Shown here: piece by piece, positions 55,117 through 63,362 of the stretch
How positions within the stretch are numbered: the stretch's first letter is position 1
Layout of the letters: the number at the start of each line of letters is the position of its first letter
From: Mycolicibacterium aichiense
Lineage (GTDB): Bacteria; Actinomycetota; Actinomycetes; Mycobacteriales; Mycobacteriaceae
NCBI RefSeq assembly: GCF_010726245.1
Contig: NZ_AP022561.1
Location: 5,704,001-5,768,000, forward strand
Direction of reading: 5' to 3'
Length of the DNA: 64,000 nt
Position numbers and translations under genes: made by a program
Notes under the pieces: model-generated
Told to the model about the DNA's origin: nothing
Database searches by the model: none
Seen by the model: the letters and a program-made list of their open reading frames with translations, nothing else

Positions 55117-55132
55117 CGTACTGCGGTGTACG
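55117..55132. promoter_or_regulatory. Operator palindrome CGTAC-N6-GTACG, site 3
   Basis: Arms of 5 bp with spacer TGCGGT, the same GTAC-N6-GTAC geometry as sites 1 and 2. It lies between the divergent TetR and SGNH hydrolase starts, 18 bp before the hydrolase ATG. Confidence 0.6.
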
Positions 55133-55150
55133 GCGCTAAAGTCGAAGTTC

Positions 55151-55954
55151 ATGTCCGACATCGGCTTCTCTCGCTATGTCGCGATCGGCGACAGTCAGAC
55201 CGAAGGTCTGTGGGACGGCGACGACACACAGGGACTGATCGGGTTCGCCGACCGGCTCGCCGCCACCCTGGACCACCGCCATCCCGGATTGCTGTACGCC
55301 AACCTCGCGATCCGGGGCAAGCGGGTGATCGACGTGCTGCAAGATCAGCTGCCCCGAGCGCTGTCGATGGACCCTGATCTGGTCACCGTCTGCATCGGGA
55401 TGAACGACGTGACGCGGCCGGGCCGCACGTTCGCCAAAGCAATGGCCGATCTCGACGACGTCTACCGACAGCTGGCGGAATCCGGGGCCACGGTGGTGAC
55501 GACGACATTCCCCGACGTCGCGAAGATGCTGCCGGTGGGCCGGTTGATCGGTGCGCGCATCCGGCAGGTCAACGCGGTCATTCGCCAGGCCGCCGACCGG
55601 CATGGGTTCGGTCTGGTCGATCTCTACAACGCCGAGTCGATGAACGAGACGTCGAACTGGAGCCACGACCGCATGCACGCCTCGACCCGGGGCCACATCC
55701 TGTTTGCCGAGGCCGCTGCAGAAGCATTGAAACTGCCCGGCAGTAACCATGATTGGGCGCAGCCCAGCGGCGAGGAGATCCAAGACAGCTTCTGGCAGCG
55801 GATGTACGCGCAAGGCCAGTGGACCCGCGGTCTGCTGATTCCGTGGCTGTGGCGGCATGCGCGCGGCCGGTCCTCGGGCGACGGCAGGGATCCGAAATAC
55901 GGTGTCCTGCAGCCTGTTTCCCAGCTGGTGTTGGAAGCCAACCAGACGGCCTGA
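55151..55954 (+). CDS. SGNH/GDSL-type hydrolase
   Basis: Esterase/lipase of 267 residues: block I GDSQTEG with nucleophile Ser15, block II with Asn in ANLAIRG, block III GMNDV, and block V DRMH with Asp173 and His176. There is no signal peptide, so a cytosolic location is likely. The ATG at 55151 is chosen (MSDIGFSRYVAIGDS). The control region contains operator site 3. It may release a substrate used by, or a product of, the P450 nearby. Confidence 0.86.
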   Translation: MSDIGFSRYVAIGDSQTEGLWDGDDTQGLIGFADRLAATLDHRHPGLLYANLAIRGKRVIDVLQDQLPRALSMDPDLVTVCIGMNDVTRPGRTFAKAMADLDDVYRQLAESGATVVTTTFPDVAKMLPVGRLIGARIRQVNAVIRQAADRHGFGLVDLYNAESMNETSNWSHDRMHASTRGHILFAEAAAEALKLPGSNHDWAQPSGEEIQDSFWQRMYAQGQWTRGLLIPWLWRHARGRSSGDGRDPKYGVLQPVSQLVLEANQTA

Positions 55955-56113
55955 AATCCCGGTGTGAGCCACGTCACGCCGGCCCCCGCACCCGGAGTTC
56001 ATCACTGATATCGATTGGTCTGAAAACCCCGACGTCAGCGGCCTGCGTGGGATAGTGACAGGGCAACGAATGGCGATCTGCGGGTGAACCGCAGTCGGTG
56101 GAGGGGACCCGAG

Positions 56114-56137
56114 ATGGGTAGGCGCGGACATGGCTGA
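56114..56137 (+). CDS. Possible 7-codon leader ORF before the MceA gene
   Basis: ATG 56114 follows GGAGGGG by seven bases and encodes MGRRGHG before TGA 56135-56137. The MceA ATG (56130) lies inside this frame and has no other good ribosome binding site, so translation could be coupled. Confidence 0.35.
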   Translation: MGRRGHG

Positions 56138-57371
56138 CCGCGACGGCGCTGCGCCGGGGTGGCTCGAGTCCCGCGCCCGGCACTGGCAGTTCTCACCCCC
56201 GCTGAAGACCGCGTTCGCGGTGACCGCCATCTTGCTCACGATCATCGTTGTGCTCGTCTACATGCAGTTCCGGGGCGGGTTCACGCCCAAGACCGAGCTG
56301 ACCCTCATTTCGCAGCGGGCCGGTCTGGTGATGGACCCGGGTTCGAAGGTCACCTACAACGGCGTCGAGATCGGTCGTGTCACCGGCGTCGACGCCGTCG
56401 AGCGTGACGGCACCACCAAAGCCAAGCTGTCGCTGAACGTCAACCCGAAGTACGTCGCGCTGATCCCGGCCAACGCCATCGCCGAGGTCAAGGCCAGCAC
56501 CGTCTTCGGCAACAAGTACGTGTCCTTCCGCAGCCCGCCCGACCCGTCCAAGCAGCGGATCTCCAGCGGCGACGTGATCGACGTGTCCCACGTGACGACG
56601 GAGTTCAACACGTTGTTCGAGACGCTCACCTCGATCTCGGAGAAGGTCGATCCGGTCAAGCTGAATTTGACCCTCAGCGCGGCCGCCGAGGCGCTCAACG
56701 GTCTGGGCACCAAGTTCGGCCAGTCGATCGTCAACGGCAACGCGGTGCTCGACGACGTCAACCCGCAGATGCCGCAGATCCGCACCAACATCAGGCAGCT
56801 GTCGAACCTGGCCGACGTCTACATCAAGGCCAGCCCGCAGTTCTGGGACTCCCTGGACCACGCGGTCACCACCGCCAGCACGCTCAACGCCCAGCAGAGG
56901 GATCTTGACGCCGCGCTGCTGGCCTCCACCGGGTTCGCCAACACCGGCGCCGACATCTTCGAGCGCGGCGGCCCGTACTTCGTCCGCGGCCAGGCCGACC
57001 TGATCCCTACCGCCCAGCTGTTCGACACCTACAGCCCCGAGATCCTGTGCACCGTGCGCAACTACGCGACGTCCAACGCCAAGGACAGCGCCGGCGGCAA
57101 CGGCTACTCCATCGACTTCCACATCGGGCTGACCGGCGCAGCCAACCCGTACGTGTATCCCGACAACCTGCCGCGGGTCAACGCCCAGGGCGGTCCCGGC
57201 GGTGCACCGGGCTGCTGGCAGCCCATCACCCACGACTTCTGGCCGGCACCGTTCCTGGTCGCCGACTACGGCGCCTCGCTTGCCCCCTACAACCACTTCG
57301 AACTCGGCCAGCCCATCCTCACCGAGTACGTGTGGGGACGTCAGGTCGGCGAGAACACGATCAACCCCTGA
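56130..57371 (+). CDS. Solitary MceA-type lipid transport protein
   Basis: MCE-family protein of 413 residues. One N-terminal TM (AFAVTAILLTIIVVLVYM) precedes the MCE domain (TLISQRAGLVMDPGSKVTYN with GVEIGRVTGV), helical needle regions and the MceA-type C-terminus (PGGAPGCWQPITHDFWPAPF). No yrbE permeases or mceB-F genes accompany it in the window, so it is an orphan MceA and may serve an Mce complex encoded elsewhere. Mce systems import sterols or fatty acids. Confidence 0.87.
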   Translation: MADRDGAAPGWLESRARHWQFSPPLKTAFAVTAILLTIIVVLVYMQFRGGFTPKTELTLISQRAGLVMDPGSKVTYNGVEIGRVTGVDAVERDGTTKAKLSLNVNPKYVALIPANAIAEVKASTVFGNKYVSFRSPPDPSKQRISSGDVIDVSHVTTEFNTLFETLTSISEKVDPVKLNLTLSAAAEALNGLGTKFGQSIVNGNAVLDDVNPQMPQIRTNIRQLSNLADVYIKASPQFWDSLDHAVTTASTLNAQQRDLDAALLASTGFANTGADIFERGGPYFVRGQADLIPTAQLFDTYSPEILCTVRNYATSNAKDSAGGNGYSIDFHIGLTGAANPYVYPDNLPRVNAQGGPGGAPGCWQPITHDFWPAPFLVADYGASLAPYNHFELGQPILTEYVWGRQVGENTINP

Positions 57372-57392
57372 GGTCGATCAGCCGATCGGCGA

Positions 57393-58301
57393 TCAGCCCT
57401 TGAGGTCGAGCGCCGACGCCAGTTCGCGCAGTGCGGGCCGCGGATCCCAGCTCGGGTTGCCGTCGCCGAGCACCTGCACCACCACGTGGTCGGCGCCGGC
57501 GTCGAGGTGGGCGGTCACCGATGCGGCGGCCTCTTCGACCGAACCCTGCCCCACGATGCGCTCGGCAAGCCGGTCCGAACCGCCGCGCACCAGATCGGAC
57601 TCGTCGAAGCCCTGGCGCAGCCACGAGTTGCGGTAGTTGGGCAGACCCGAATAGACCTCGAGATGCAGGTGGGCCCGGCGCATCTGCTCCTCGGCAGTCT
57701 CCCCGACGACGACGGCCTGCTCGGACACCACCCACTTGTCCGGCCCGAGAATCTCGCGGGTGGTCGCGGTCTGCTCCGGCAGCACGAGGTAGGGATGCGC
57801 GCCGTCGGCGTGCGTGCCGGACAGCTCGATCATCTTCGGGCCGAGGGCCGCCAGCAGACGGGTCGGACGCCCGGAGCCCGGCTCCACGAATTCCGGCAGA
57901 CCGGCCATCCGGTCCAGATAACCGCGCATGGTGGCCAGCGGCTTGTCGTACGTTCCGCCCAGCATGTTCTCCACCAACGGCCCGTGGCTGACGCCGAGAC
58001 CGAGGACGAAACGGCCGGGGTAGGCCGCGGTCAGACTGCGGCCGCCACCCTCGGCGATCGTCGCCAGCCGGGCGTGGATATTGGCGATCCCGGTGCCCAG
58101 CACCAGGCGCTGCGTTCCGGCCAGGAACACCGCGGACTGCACCATGGCGTCCTTCAGACCGACCTCCGGGATGAACAGCGATCCGAAGCCGAGCGCTTCG
58201 ATTTCCTGCGCCACTTCGACGGCTGCGGGCATCGACCAACTCTCGCTCGCCCACCACACGCCGATGCGGGCCGGAAAGTCGATGGTCGGGCGGTCAGTCA
58301 A
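57393..58301 (-). CDS. LLM-class F420-dependent oxidoreductase
   Basis: Luciferase-like TIM-barrel oxidoreductase of 302 residues. Typical segments are SLFIPEVGLKDAMVQSAVFLAG, LVLGTGIANIHAR, YPGRFVLGLGVSHGPLVE and GADHVVVQVLG. Most mycobacterial members use F420. Start is TTG at 58301, which overlaps the upstream TetR stop by eight bases, so the two genes are coupled. The substrate is unknown. Confidence 0.86.
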   Translation of the reverse strand: MTDRPTIDFPARIGVWWASESWSMPAAVEVAQEIEALGFGSLFIPEVGLKDAMVQSAVFLAGTQRLVLGTGIANIHARLATIAEGGGRSLTAAYPGRFVLGLGVSHGPLVENMLGGTYDKPLATMRGYLDRMAGLPEFVEPGSGRPTRLLAALGPKMIELSGTHADGAHPYLVLPEQTATTREILGPDKWVVSEQAVVVGETAEEQMRRAHLHLEVYSGLPNYRNSWLRQGFDESDLVRGGSDRLAERIVGQGSVEEAAASVTAHLDAGADHVVVQVLGDGNPSWDPRPALRELASALDLKG

Positions 58302-59010
58302 GGTCGCTCCTCAGTGGCTCGGTCGGGGGAAGTGATTCGATGCGCAAGGTGTCGCCTGTCAGCATGGCGATCGAACTGCGGAGCTCTTCAGCCGGGGTCG
58401 GCGGCGGCAGCGCCTGCTGCGGCCCGACCCGGAACGAGTCGACCATCAGCGCCGCGAACCGGCGCCACGCGCCCGGTGCGTGTTCGCGGGTCGCTTCCAG
58501 GACACCGGTGTTGGCCAGCAGCATCACCACGATGTCCCCTACGCCGATGTCCGGGCGCAGTGTCCCGTCCTGTTGCGCCCGGGTGATCACCTGACCGAGT
58601 TTCTCGACCGCTCCAGCGGCGCGCTGCTCGATGACCGAGCTGGCCGGGAACGCGGTGGTGAGCAGCGCCCGCAGTCCCGGATCGGAGGCCTGCAGCGCGC
58701 AGACGTCGTACACGAGGTCTCGAAAGCCGTCCCAGGCGCACGGGTTGTCCAGGGCTTTGTCGACCGCGTCCTCGTAGGACGTCATGTTCCGCTCGAAGGC
58801 CGCGATCGCCAGGTCGGTCCGGGTCGGGAAGCGGCGGTAGAGCGTCGCCACCCCCACCTCGGCGGCGCGGGCGACGTCCTCGAGGGGAACCGACAGCCCT
58901 TGCTCGGCGAACAGCCGGGCGGCAGCGGAGACGATCCGCTCCCGGTTACGTTCGGCGTCGGCCCGCAGTGGCTTGGACCGCTCGACACCCCGTTGTGCGC
59001 CCGGAATCAC
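58294..59010 (-). CDS. TetR-family regulator
   Basis: Regulator of 238 residues with helix-turn-helix RERIVSAAARLFAEQGLSVPLEDVARAAEVG and VATLYRRFPTRTDLAIAAFE. The TetR domain is of the AcrR type with a TetR_C-like tail. It is co-translated with the LLM oxidoreductase and divergent from the FadD gene. The KstR box nearby matches the KstR consensus rather than suggesting a site for this protein. Confidence 0.84.
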   Translation of the reverse strand: MIPGAQRGVERSKPLRADAERNRERIVSAAARLFAEQGLSVPLEDVARAAEVGVATLYRRFPTRTDLAIAAFERNMTSYEDAVDKALDNPCAWDGFRDLVYDVCALQASDPGLRALLTTAFPASSVIEQRAAGAVEKLGQVITRAQQDGTLRPDIGVGDIVVMLLANTGVLEATREHAPGAWRRFAALMVDSFRVGPQQALPPPTPAEELRSSIAMLTGDTLRIESLPPTEPLRSDLD

Positions 59011-59150
59011 CAGGCCAGACTACTCGCCAAAGTGGAGGCACACCACCATTTATCGCTGGGGATTAGCTGCCAACGCCCGCGCTGCCGTCGCCTCATGGCG
59101 GGTCCCGGTAGGTGATGTTCCGCCAGCTGCCGACGCCGGCGCCCGTGGCA

Positions 59151-59170
59151 GACTAGAACGCGTTCTAGTC
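59151..59170. promoter_or_regulatory. Perfect KstR-type operator
   Basis: GACTAGAACGCGTTCTAGTC is a perfect 20-bp palindrome. Its core TAGAACGCGTTCTA fits the KstR consensus TnnAACnnGTTnnA exactly. It ends 22 bp before the FadD ATG. KstR represses cholesterol catabolism genes in mycobacteria. Confidence 0.85.
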
Positions 59171-59192
59171 CCGGCCACCCGGAGGACCGCCC

Positions 59193-60860
59193 ATGAGCAG
59201 CGCCGTCAGCTTCGACCTTTCGTCGGTGTTCCACACCGTCGCCGAGACGCTGCCGGATCACGAGGCTCTCATCTGGCGGGGCCAACGCCTGACCTACGCA
59301 CAGCTCGATGCGCGCATCGACGGCGTCGCGCACTACCTCACCGCGCAGGGACTGGGCTGCCACACCGAACGTGACCAGCTGGCGCCGCACGAGTCCGGCC
59401 AGGACCACATCGGGCTGTACCTGCGCAACGGAAACCAGTACCTCGAGGCGATGGTCGCCGGTTATCGGGCCCGGGTCGCGCCGTTCAACGTCAACTATCG
59501 CTACGTGGAGGAAGAGCTCCTCTACCTGCTCACCGACTCGGGCGCCAAGGCCCTGGTCTACGGCGCCGAGTTCGCGCCGTGCGTGGCCGCCATCCGCGAC
59601 CGACTTCCGGAGCTGCGGGTGCTGATCCAGGTCGCCGACGCCAGCGGCAACGAATTGTTGCCCGGCGCAGTCGACTACGAGTCCATCGTCAGCACGCCCG
59701 AGCCGGCCGGCGGCATGCCCACCCCCAGCGGCGACGACCTCTACATCCTCTACACCGGTGGAACCACCGGGATGCCCAAGGGCGTGCTGTGGCGCCAGCA
59801 CGACATCTTCATGTCGGCGATGGGCGGCAGGCCGTTCGGGTCCGACACGTCACTGTCGACGTACGCCGAACTCGCCGAGCAGGCCCGCACCAACGCCGGC
59901 TTCCGGTCGGTGCTGATGATCCCGCCGCTGATGCACGGCGCGGCGCAGTGGGCGGCGTTCAACATGTTCAGCACCGGCGGCTGGATGGTGCTGCCCGACG
60001 ACGTCGACCGGCTCAACGCCCCTGCGGTGATGCGGCTGGCCGAACGTGAACGCGTGCTGAGCATTCCGGTCGTCGGCGACGCGATCGCCCGGCCGCTGCT
60101 CGACGAGATCGAGACCGGTAACTACGACCTGTCGGGCCTGGTGACCATCACCAACGGCGGCGCACCGCTGTCGCCGACGGTCCGCGAACGGCTGCTGGCC
60201 GCCCTGCCCAACCTGATGGTGCTCGACGCCGTCGGAGCGTCGGAGACCGGCATGCAGATGACGACGATGGCGGCCAAGGGCGTCGAGCAGAAGGCCGCGA
60301 CCTTCACCCCGCAGCACGACACCGCCATCATCTCAACGGATTTCAGCCACGTGCTCGCGCCCGGCGAAGGCGAGGGCTGGCTGGCGCGACGGGCCTACGT
60401 CCCGCTGGGCTACCTCGGTGACGCCGAGAAGTCGGCGCGCACCTTCCCCACCATCGACGGCGTGCGCTGGTCGGTGCCCGGTGACCGCGCACGCTTCCTG
60501 GAGGACGGCCAGATCGAACTGCTCGGCCGCGACTCGGTCACCATCAATTCCGGTGGGGAGAAGATCTTCGCCGAGGAGGTCGAGCGCGCGGTCGCCAGCC
60601 ATCCCGCGGTGTACGACGTGGTGGTCGCCGGGCGGCCGTCGGAACGGTGGGGCAGCGAGGTGGTGGCCATCGTGCAGTTCGCCGAGGGGAAGAGCGCCAC
60701 CGATGCCGAGCTGGCCGACGCCTGCCGCGAGCACATCGCGCACTACAAACTGCCGAAGGCGTTCATCCGCACCGAGAAGGTGCTGCGCTCCCCCGCAGGC
60801 AAGGCCGACTACCGCTGGGCCAAGGAGCTCGCCGTGGAAAGCCTTGGCGCCCAAGCCTAG
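59193..60860 (+). CDS. Acyl-CoA synthetase (FadD), KstR-regulated
   Basis: AMP-forming acyl-CoA ligase of 555 residues. P-loop YTGGTTGMPKG (about 187-197); adenylate motif VGASETGMQ; hinge PGDRARF...LLGRDS; C-terminal GGEKIFAEEVER and the catalytic-Lys segment SPAGKADYRW. It resembles FadD19-like steroid side-chain ligases. GGAGGA lies seven bases before the ATG. The KstR box implies a role in sterol side-chain or propionate-yielding catabolism; the exact substrate is inferred only. Confidence 0.88.
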   Translation: MSSAVSFDLSSVFHTVAETLPDHEALIWRGQRLTYAQLDARIDGVAHYLTAQGLGCHTERDQLAPHESGQDHIGLYLRNGNQYLEAMVAGYRARVAPFNVNYRYVEEELLYLLTDSGAKALVYGAEFAPCVAAIRDRLPELRVLIQVADASGNELLPGAVDYESIVSTPEPAGGMPTPSGDDLYILYTGGTTGMPKGVLWRQHDIFMSAMGGRPFGSDTSLSTYAELAEQARTNAGFRSVLMIPPLMHGAAQWAAFNMFSTGGWMVLPDDVDRLNAPAVMRLAERERVLSIPVVGDAIARPLLDEIETGNYDLSGLVTITNGGAPLSPTVRERLLAALPNLMVLDAVGASETGMQMTTMAAKGVEQKAATFTPQHDTAIISTDFSHVLAPGEGEGWLARRAYVPLGYLGDAEKSARTFPTIDGVRWSVPGDRARFLEDGQIELLGRDSVTINSGGEKIFAEEVERAVASHPAVYDVVVAGRPSERWGSEVVAIVQFAEGKSATDAELADACREHIAHYKLPKAFIRTEKVLRSPAGKADYRWAKELAVESLGAQA

Positions 60861-60882
60861 ATCGCCCGGGGCCGCTCCCCCT

Positions 60883-60938
60883 CGAACGTAACGTCATGGC
60901 GGAAATTCGAGCGAAAACCCGCCCTGGCGTTACGCTCG
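60883..60938. terminator. Long stem-loop between convergent genes
   Basis: A 20-bp stem (60883-60902 with 60919-60938; mismatches at two positions, one G-T pair) with a 16-base loop. The ends CGAACGTAACG and CGTTACGCTCG are typical of long mycobacterial intergenic hairpins. It probably terminates transcription from both sides. Confidence 0.7.
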
Positions 60939-60947
60939 GCGGACTGC

Positions 60948-61772
60948 CTACACCTTCATGTAGCCCTTGTCCGCCGGAATCTGGGCGGCGGTCAGCAACG
61001 CCGACGCATCACTGGCCAGGAACAGCACCACTTCGCTGACCTGGTTCGGCGCGATCAGCGACTCGGTGGGCAGCGCGCCCGGCGAGAAGCTGTAGACGTA
61101 GTGCGGGTGCTTCTCGAACGTCGAGTACATCGACAGGTCGTTGCCCAGAGCGGTGTCGACACCGTAGGTGTGCACCGAGTTCACCCGGATCCCGTACTCG
61201 CCCACCTCGAGCGCAAGCGAATTCGCCAGTCCCACAACGCCGAACTTGCTGGCGCAGTAGTGCCCGGCACCCGGCACGGCCTTGATGCCCGCCGACGAGC
61301 TGATCGCGATGATCGAACCACCGTTGCCGGCCTCGATCATCGCAGGCACGCAGGCCTGCACGGTGTTGAAGAACCCGGTGAGGTTGACGTCGATGATCTC
61401 CTGCCACTGCTCCGGCGGGATCTCCCAGGCCCGGCCCCAGCTCATCACTCCCGCGTTGGCGACGACGACGTCGAGGCGGCCGAATTGCTCGATGGCAGAG
61501 GCGATCACCCGCTTCTGCCCGTCGTGGTCACGCACATCGACCCGCTCGGCGCTGATCTTCACGCCTTCGTCCTCCACCAGACGCACGGTGTCGGCGAGGT
61601 CCTCCGGAGTCGACGGTTCGTACCCGATGTGGTTGCCCACCGGCCCGCAGGCATCGATGGTGACGATGTCGGCACCGGCCTGGGCCAGCCGGATACAGTG
61701 CGCGCGGCCCTGTCCCCTGGCCCCACCGGTGACGTAGGCGACCCTGCCCTCCAACGGGCGATTATTTGTCAC
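60948..61772 (-). CDS. Mycofactocin-coupled SDR oxidoreductase
   Basis: Short-chain dehydrogenase of 274 residues. The cofactor motif GGARGQGRAHCIRLAQAGAD and the insert IDACGPVGNHIGYEPSTPEDLADTVRLVE mark the mycofactocin-dependent SDR subfamily, which keeps NAD bound and uses mycofactocin as electron acceptor. Catalytic residues are ISSSAG and HYCASK. It converges on FadD. Substrate is probably an alcohol from lipid or sterol breakdown. Confidence 0.85.
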   Translation of the reverse strand: MTNNRPLEGRVAYVTGGARGQGRAHCIRLAQAGADIVTIDACGPVGNHIGYEPSTPEDLADTVRLVEDEGVKISAERVDVRDHDGQKRVIASAIEQFGRLDVVVANAGVMSWGRAWEIPPEQWQEIIDVNLTGFFNTVQACVPAMIEAGNGGSIIAISSSAGIKAVPGAGHYCASKFGVVGLANSLALEVGEYGIRVNSVHTYGVDTALGNDLSMYSTFEKHPHYVYSFSPGALPTESLIAPNQVSEVVLFLASDASALLTAAQIPADKGYMKV

Positions 61773-61885
61773 GGCCTCACCATACGTACGGGGCGCGGGT
61801 GGATGGTCGGGAATGCGGGAACCGCTCCGGCTGCTGTGCAGCCTATGCAGATCAACCTCGTCGCGGTGCGGGCCGCAGTCCTGCC

Positions 61886-62557
61886 GTGAGCGTCACCGCA
61901 TCCACCACGTCGCGACGCACCATCGCGGCACTGTTGAGCCTCACCGCGGGCACCGGGGTGATCGATGCCGTGTCCTACCTCGGCCTCGGCCACGTCTTTG
62001 TCGCCAACATGACGGGCAACATCGTCTTCCTCGGCTTCGCGGCAAATCCCAGCTCCGGGCTGTCGGCGTGGATGGCGCTGATCGCGTTGGGCGCGTTCAT
62101 GTTCGGCGCACTGGTAGGCGGTGCCGTCGGCCACCGGGTGGCGGCGTCGCCGACCTGGCCGATGTCGGTGCTGCTGGTGCAGGCGGTGCTCCTCGGCGCC
62201 GTCGCGACCGCCGCTGCCGCCTTCGGCGTCCCCGCGTTGGGCCGCCCGGCCATCGTCGCGACGCTGGCGTTCGCGTTCGGCCTGCAGAACAGCACGGCCC
62301 GGCGGATGGCGGTCGCCGACCTGACCACCACGGTGCTGACGCTGACGGTGACAGGGCTGGCCGCCGACAGTCGTGTCGCGGGAGGGCCGGGCGCCAAGCC
62401 CGTCCGCCGGTTGGCGTCAATCACGACGATGCTGGCCGGTGCGGTCGCCGGGGCGCTGCTGGTGCAGGTGTCGGTGCCGTTGACCATCGCTGTCGCGGCC
62501 GTGTGCGTGCTGGTGGCCGCGGTCCTGTTCGGCGTGGACCGCCGCGTCGACAGCTGA
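61886..62557 (+). CDS. DUF1275 (YoaK) family membrane protein
   Basis: Membrane protein of 223 residues with six hydrophobic segments. The family pattern is seen: SLTAGTGVIDAVSYLGLGHVF, ANMTGNIVFLG and FGLQNSTARRMAVADLTTTVLT. Start GTG 61886 is chosen; the upstream extension is Arg/Cys-rich and unlike the family. Function unknown. It ends directly against the convergent SDR. Confidence 0.85.
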   Translation: MSVTASTTSRRTIAALLSLTAGTGVIDAVSYLGLGHVFVANMTGNIVFLGFAANPSSGLSAWMALIALGAFMFGALVGGAVGHRVAASPTWPMSVLLVQAVLLGAVATAAAAFGVPALGRPAIVATLAFAFGLQNSTARRMAVADLTTTVLTLTVTGLAADSRVAGGPGAKPVRRLASITTMLAGAVAGALLVQVSVPLTIAVAAVCVLVAAVLFGVDRRVDS

Positions 62558-63358
62558 TCAGGCCGGCCCGAACCGGGCGCCGCCGTCGGCGTGGTACCAG
62601 CCGCCCGCAGCCTGGGTGCCACCGTCGACGTGGAGCGTTTGGCCGGTGATGTATCGCGCCATGTCGGAGGCGAGAAAGACAGCTGCCGAGGCGATCTCGT
62701 CGACGTCGCCGAGCCGGCCCAACGGCACGGCCTGGCTGAGTTCGGGCCGTATCCCGTTGGGCGACAGCGCCAGCAGGCCCTCGGTGATGGTGATGTCGGG
62801 CGCGATGGCGTTGACCCGGATGCGGTGCGGCGCCAGCTCGAACGCCGCCGTCCTGGTGTAGTTGATGACCCCGGCCTTCGCCGCGGAGTAGGCCGCGTAT
62901 CCGGGTGCCGCGCGGACTCCCTCGATCGAGGTCACGGAAATGACGCTGCCGCCGCACCCGTCCTCGACCAGCTGTCTGGCCACCCGCTGCGTGCACAGCA
63001 GGACGTGTCGAAGGTTCGCCTTGTACAAGGCGTCCCAACCGTTTTCGCTGGTGTCCAGCAGCGGCGAGGCGAATACCCCGCCGGCGTTGTTGACCAAAAT
63101 GCTGACCGGCCCGAGCTCGTCGCGGGTACGCGCCAGCGCGGTGTCGACCTGTCCGCTGTCACGAACGTCGGCCACGATGCCGAGCACCCCCAGCTCGGCC
63201 GCGGTTGCCGCGCAGCTGTCGCCGTCACGCTCCCAGATGGCGACCGTCGCCCCGAATTGCGCCAATCCGTCGGCGATCCCGCGGCCGATACCCGTGCCGC
63301 CGCCGGTCACCACCGCGACCCGGCCGGTCAGCAGGATGTCCGACGGCGAGATCGTCAC
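62558..63358 (-). CDS. SDR-family oxidoreductase
   Basis: NAD(P)-dependent enzyme of 266 residues: GGGTGIGRGIADGL, NNAGG, catalytic YSAAKAG, then VNAIAPDITIT and the terminal ITGQTLHVDGG. It is a classical SDR near those in sterol catabolism clusters such as Rv3549c, by general resemblance. It follows the LLM gene by 4 bp and is likely co-translated. Confidence 0.86.
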   Translation of the reverse strand: MTISPSDILLTGRVAVVTGGGTGIGRGIADGLAQFGATVAIWERDGDSCAATAAELGVLGIVADVRDSGQVDTALARTRDELGPVSILVNNAGGVFASPLLDTSENGWDALYKANLRHVLLCTQRVARQLVEDGCGGSVISVTSIEGVRAAPGYAAYSAAKAGVINYTRTAAFELAPHRIRVNAIAPDITITEGLLALSPNGIRPELSQAVPLGRLGDVDEIASAAVFLASDMARYITGQTLHVDGGTQAAGGWYHADGGARFGPA

Positions 63359-63362
63359 GGCC

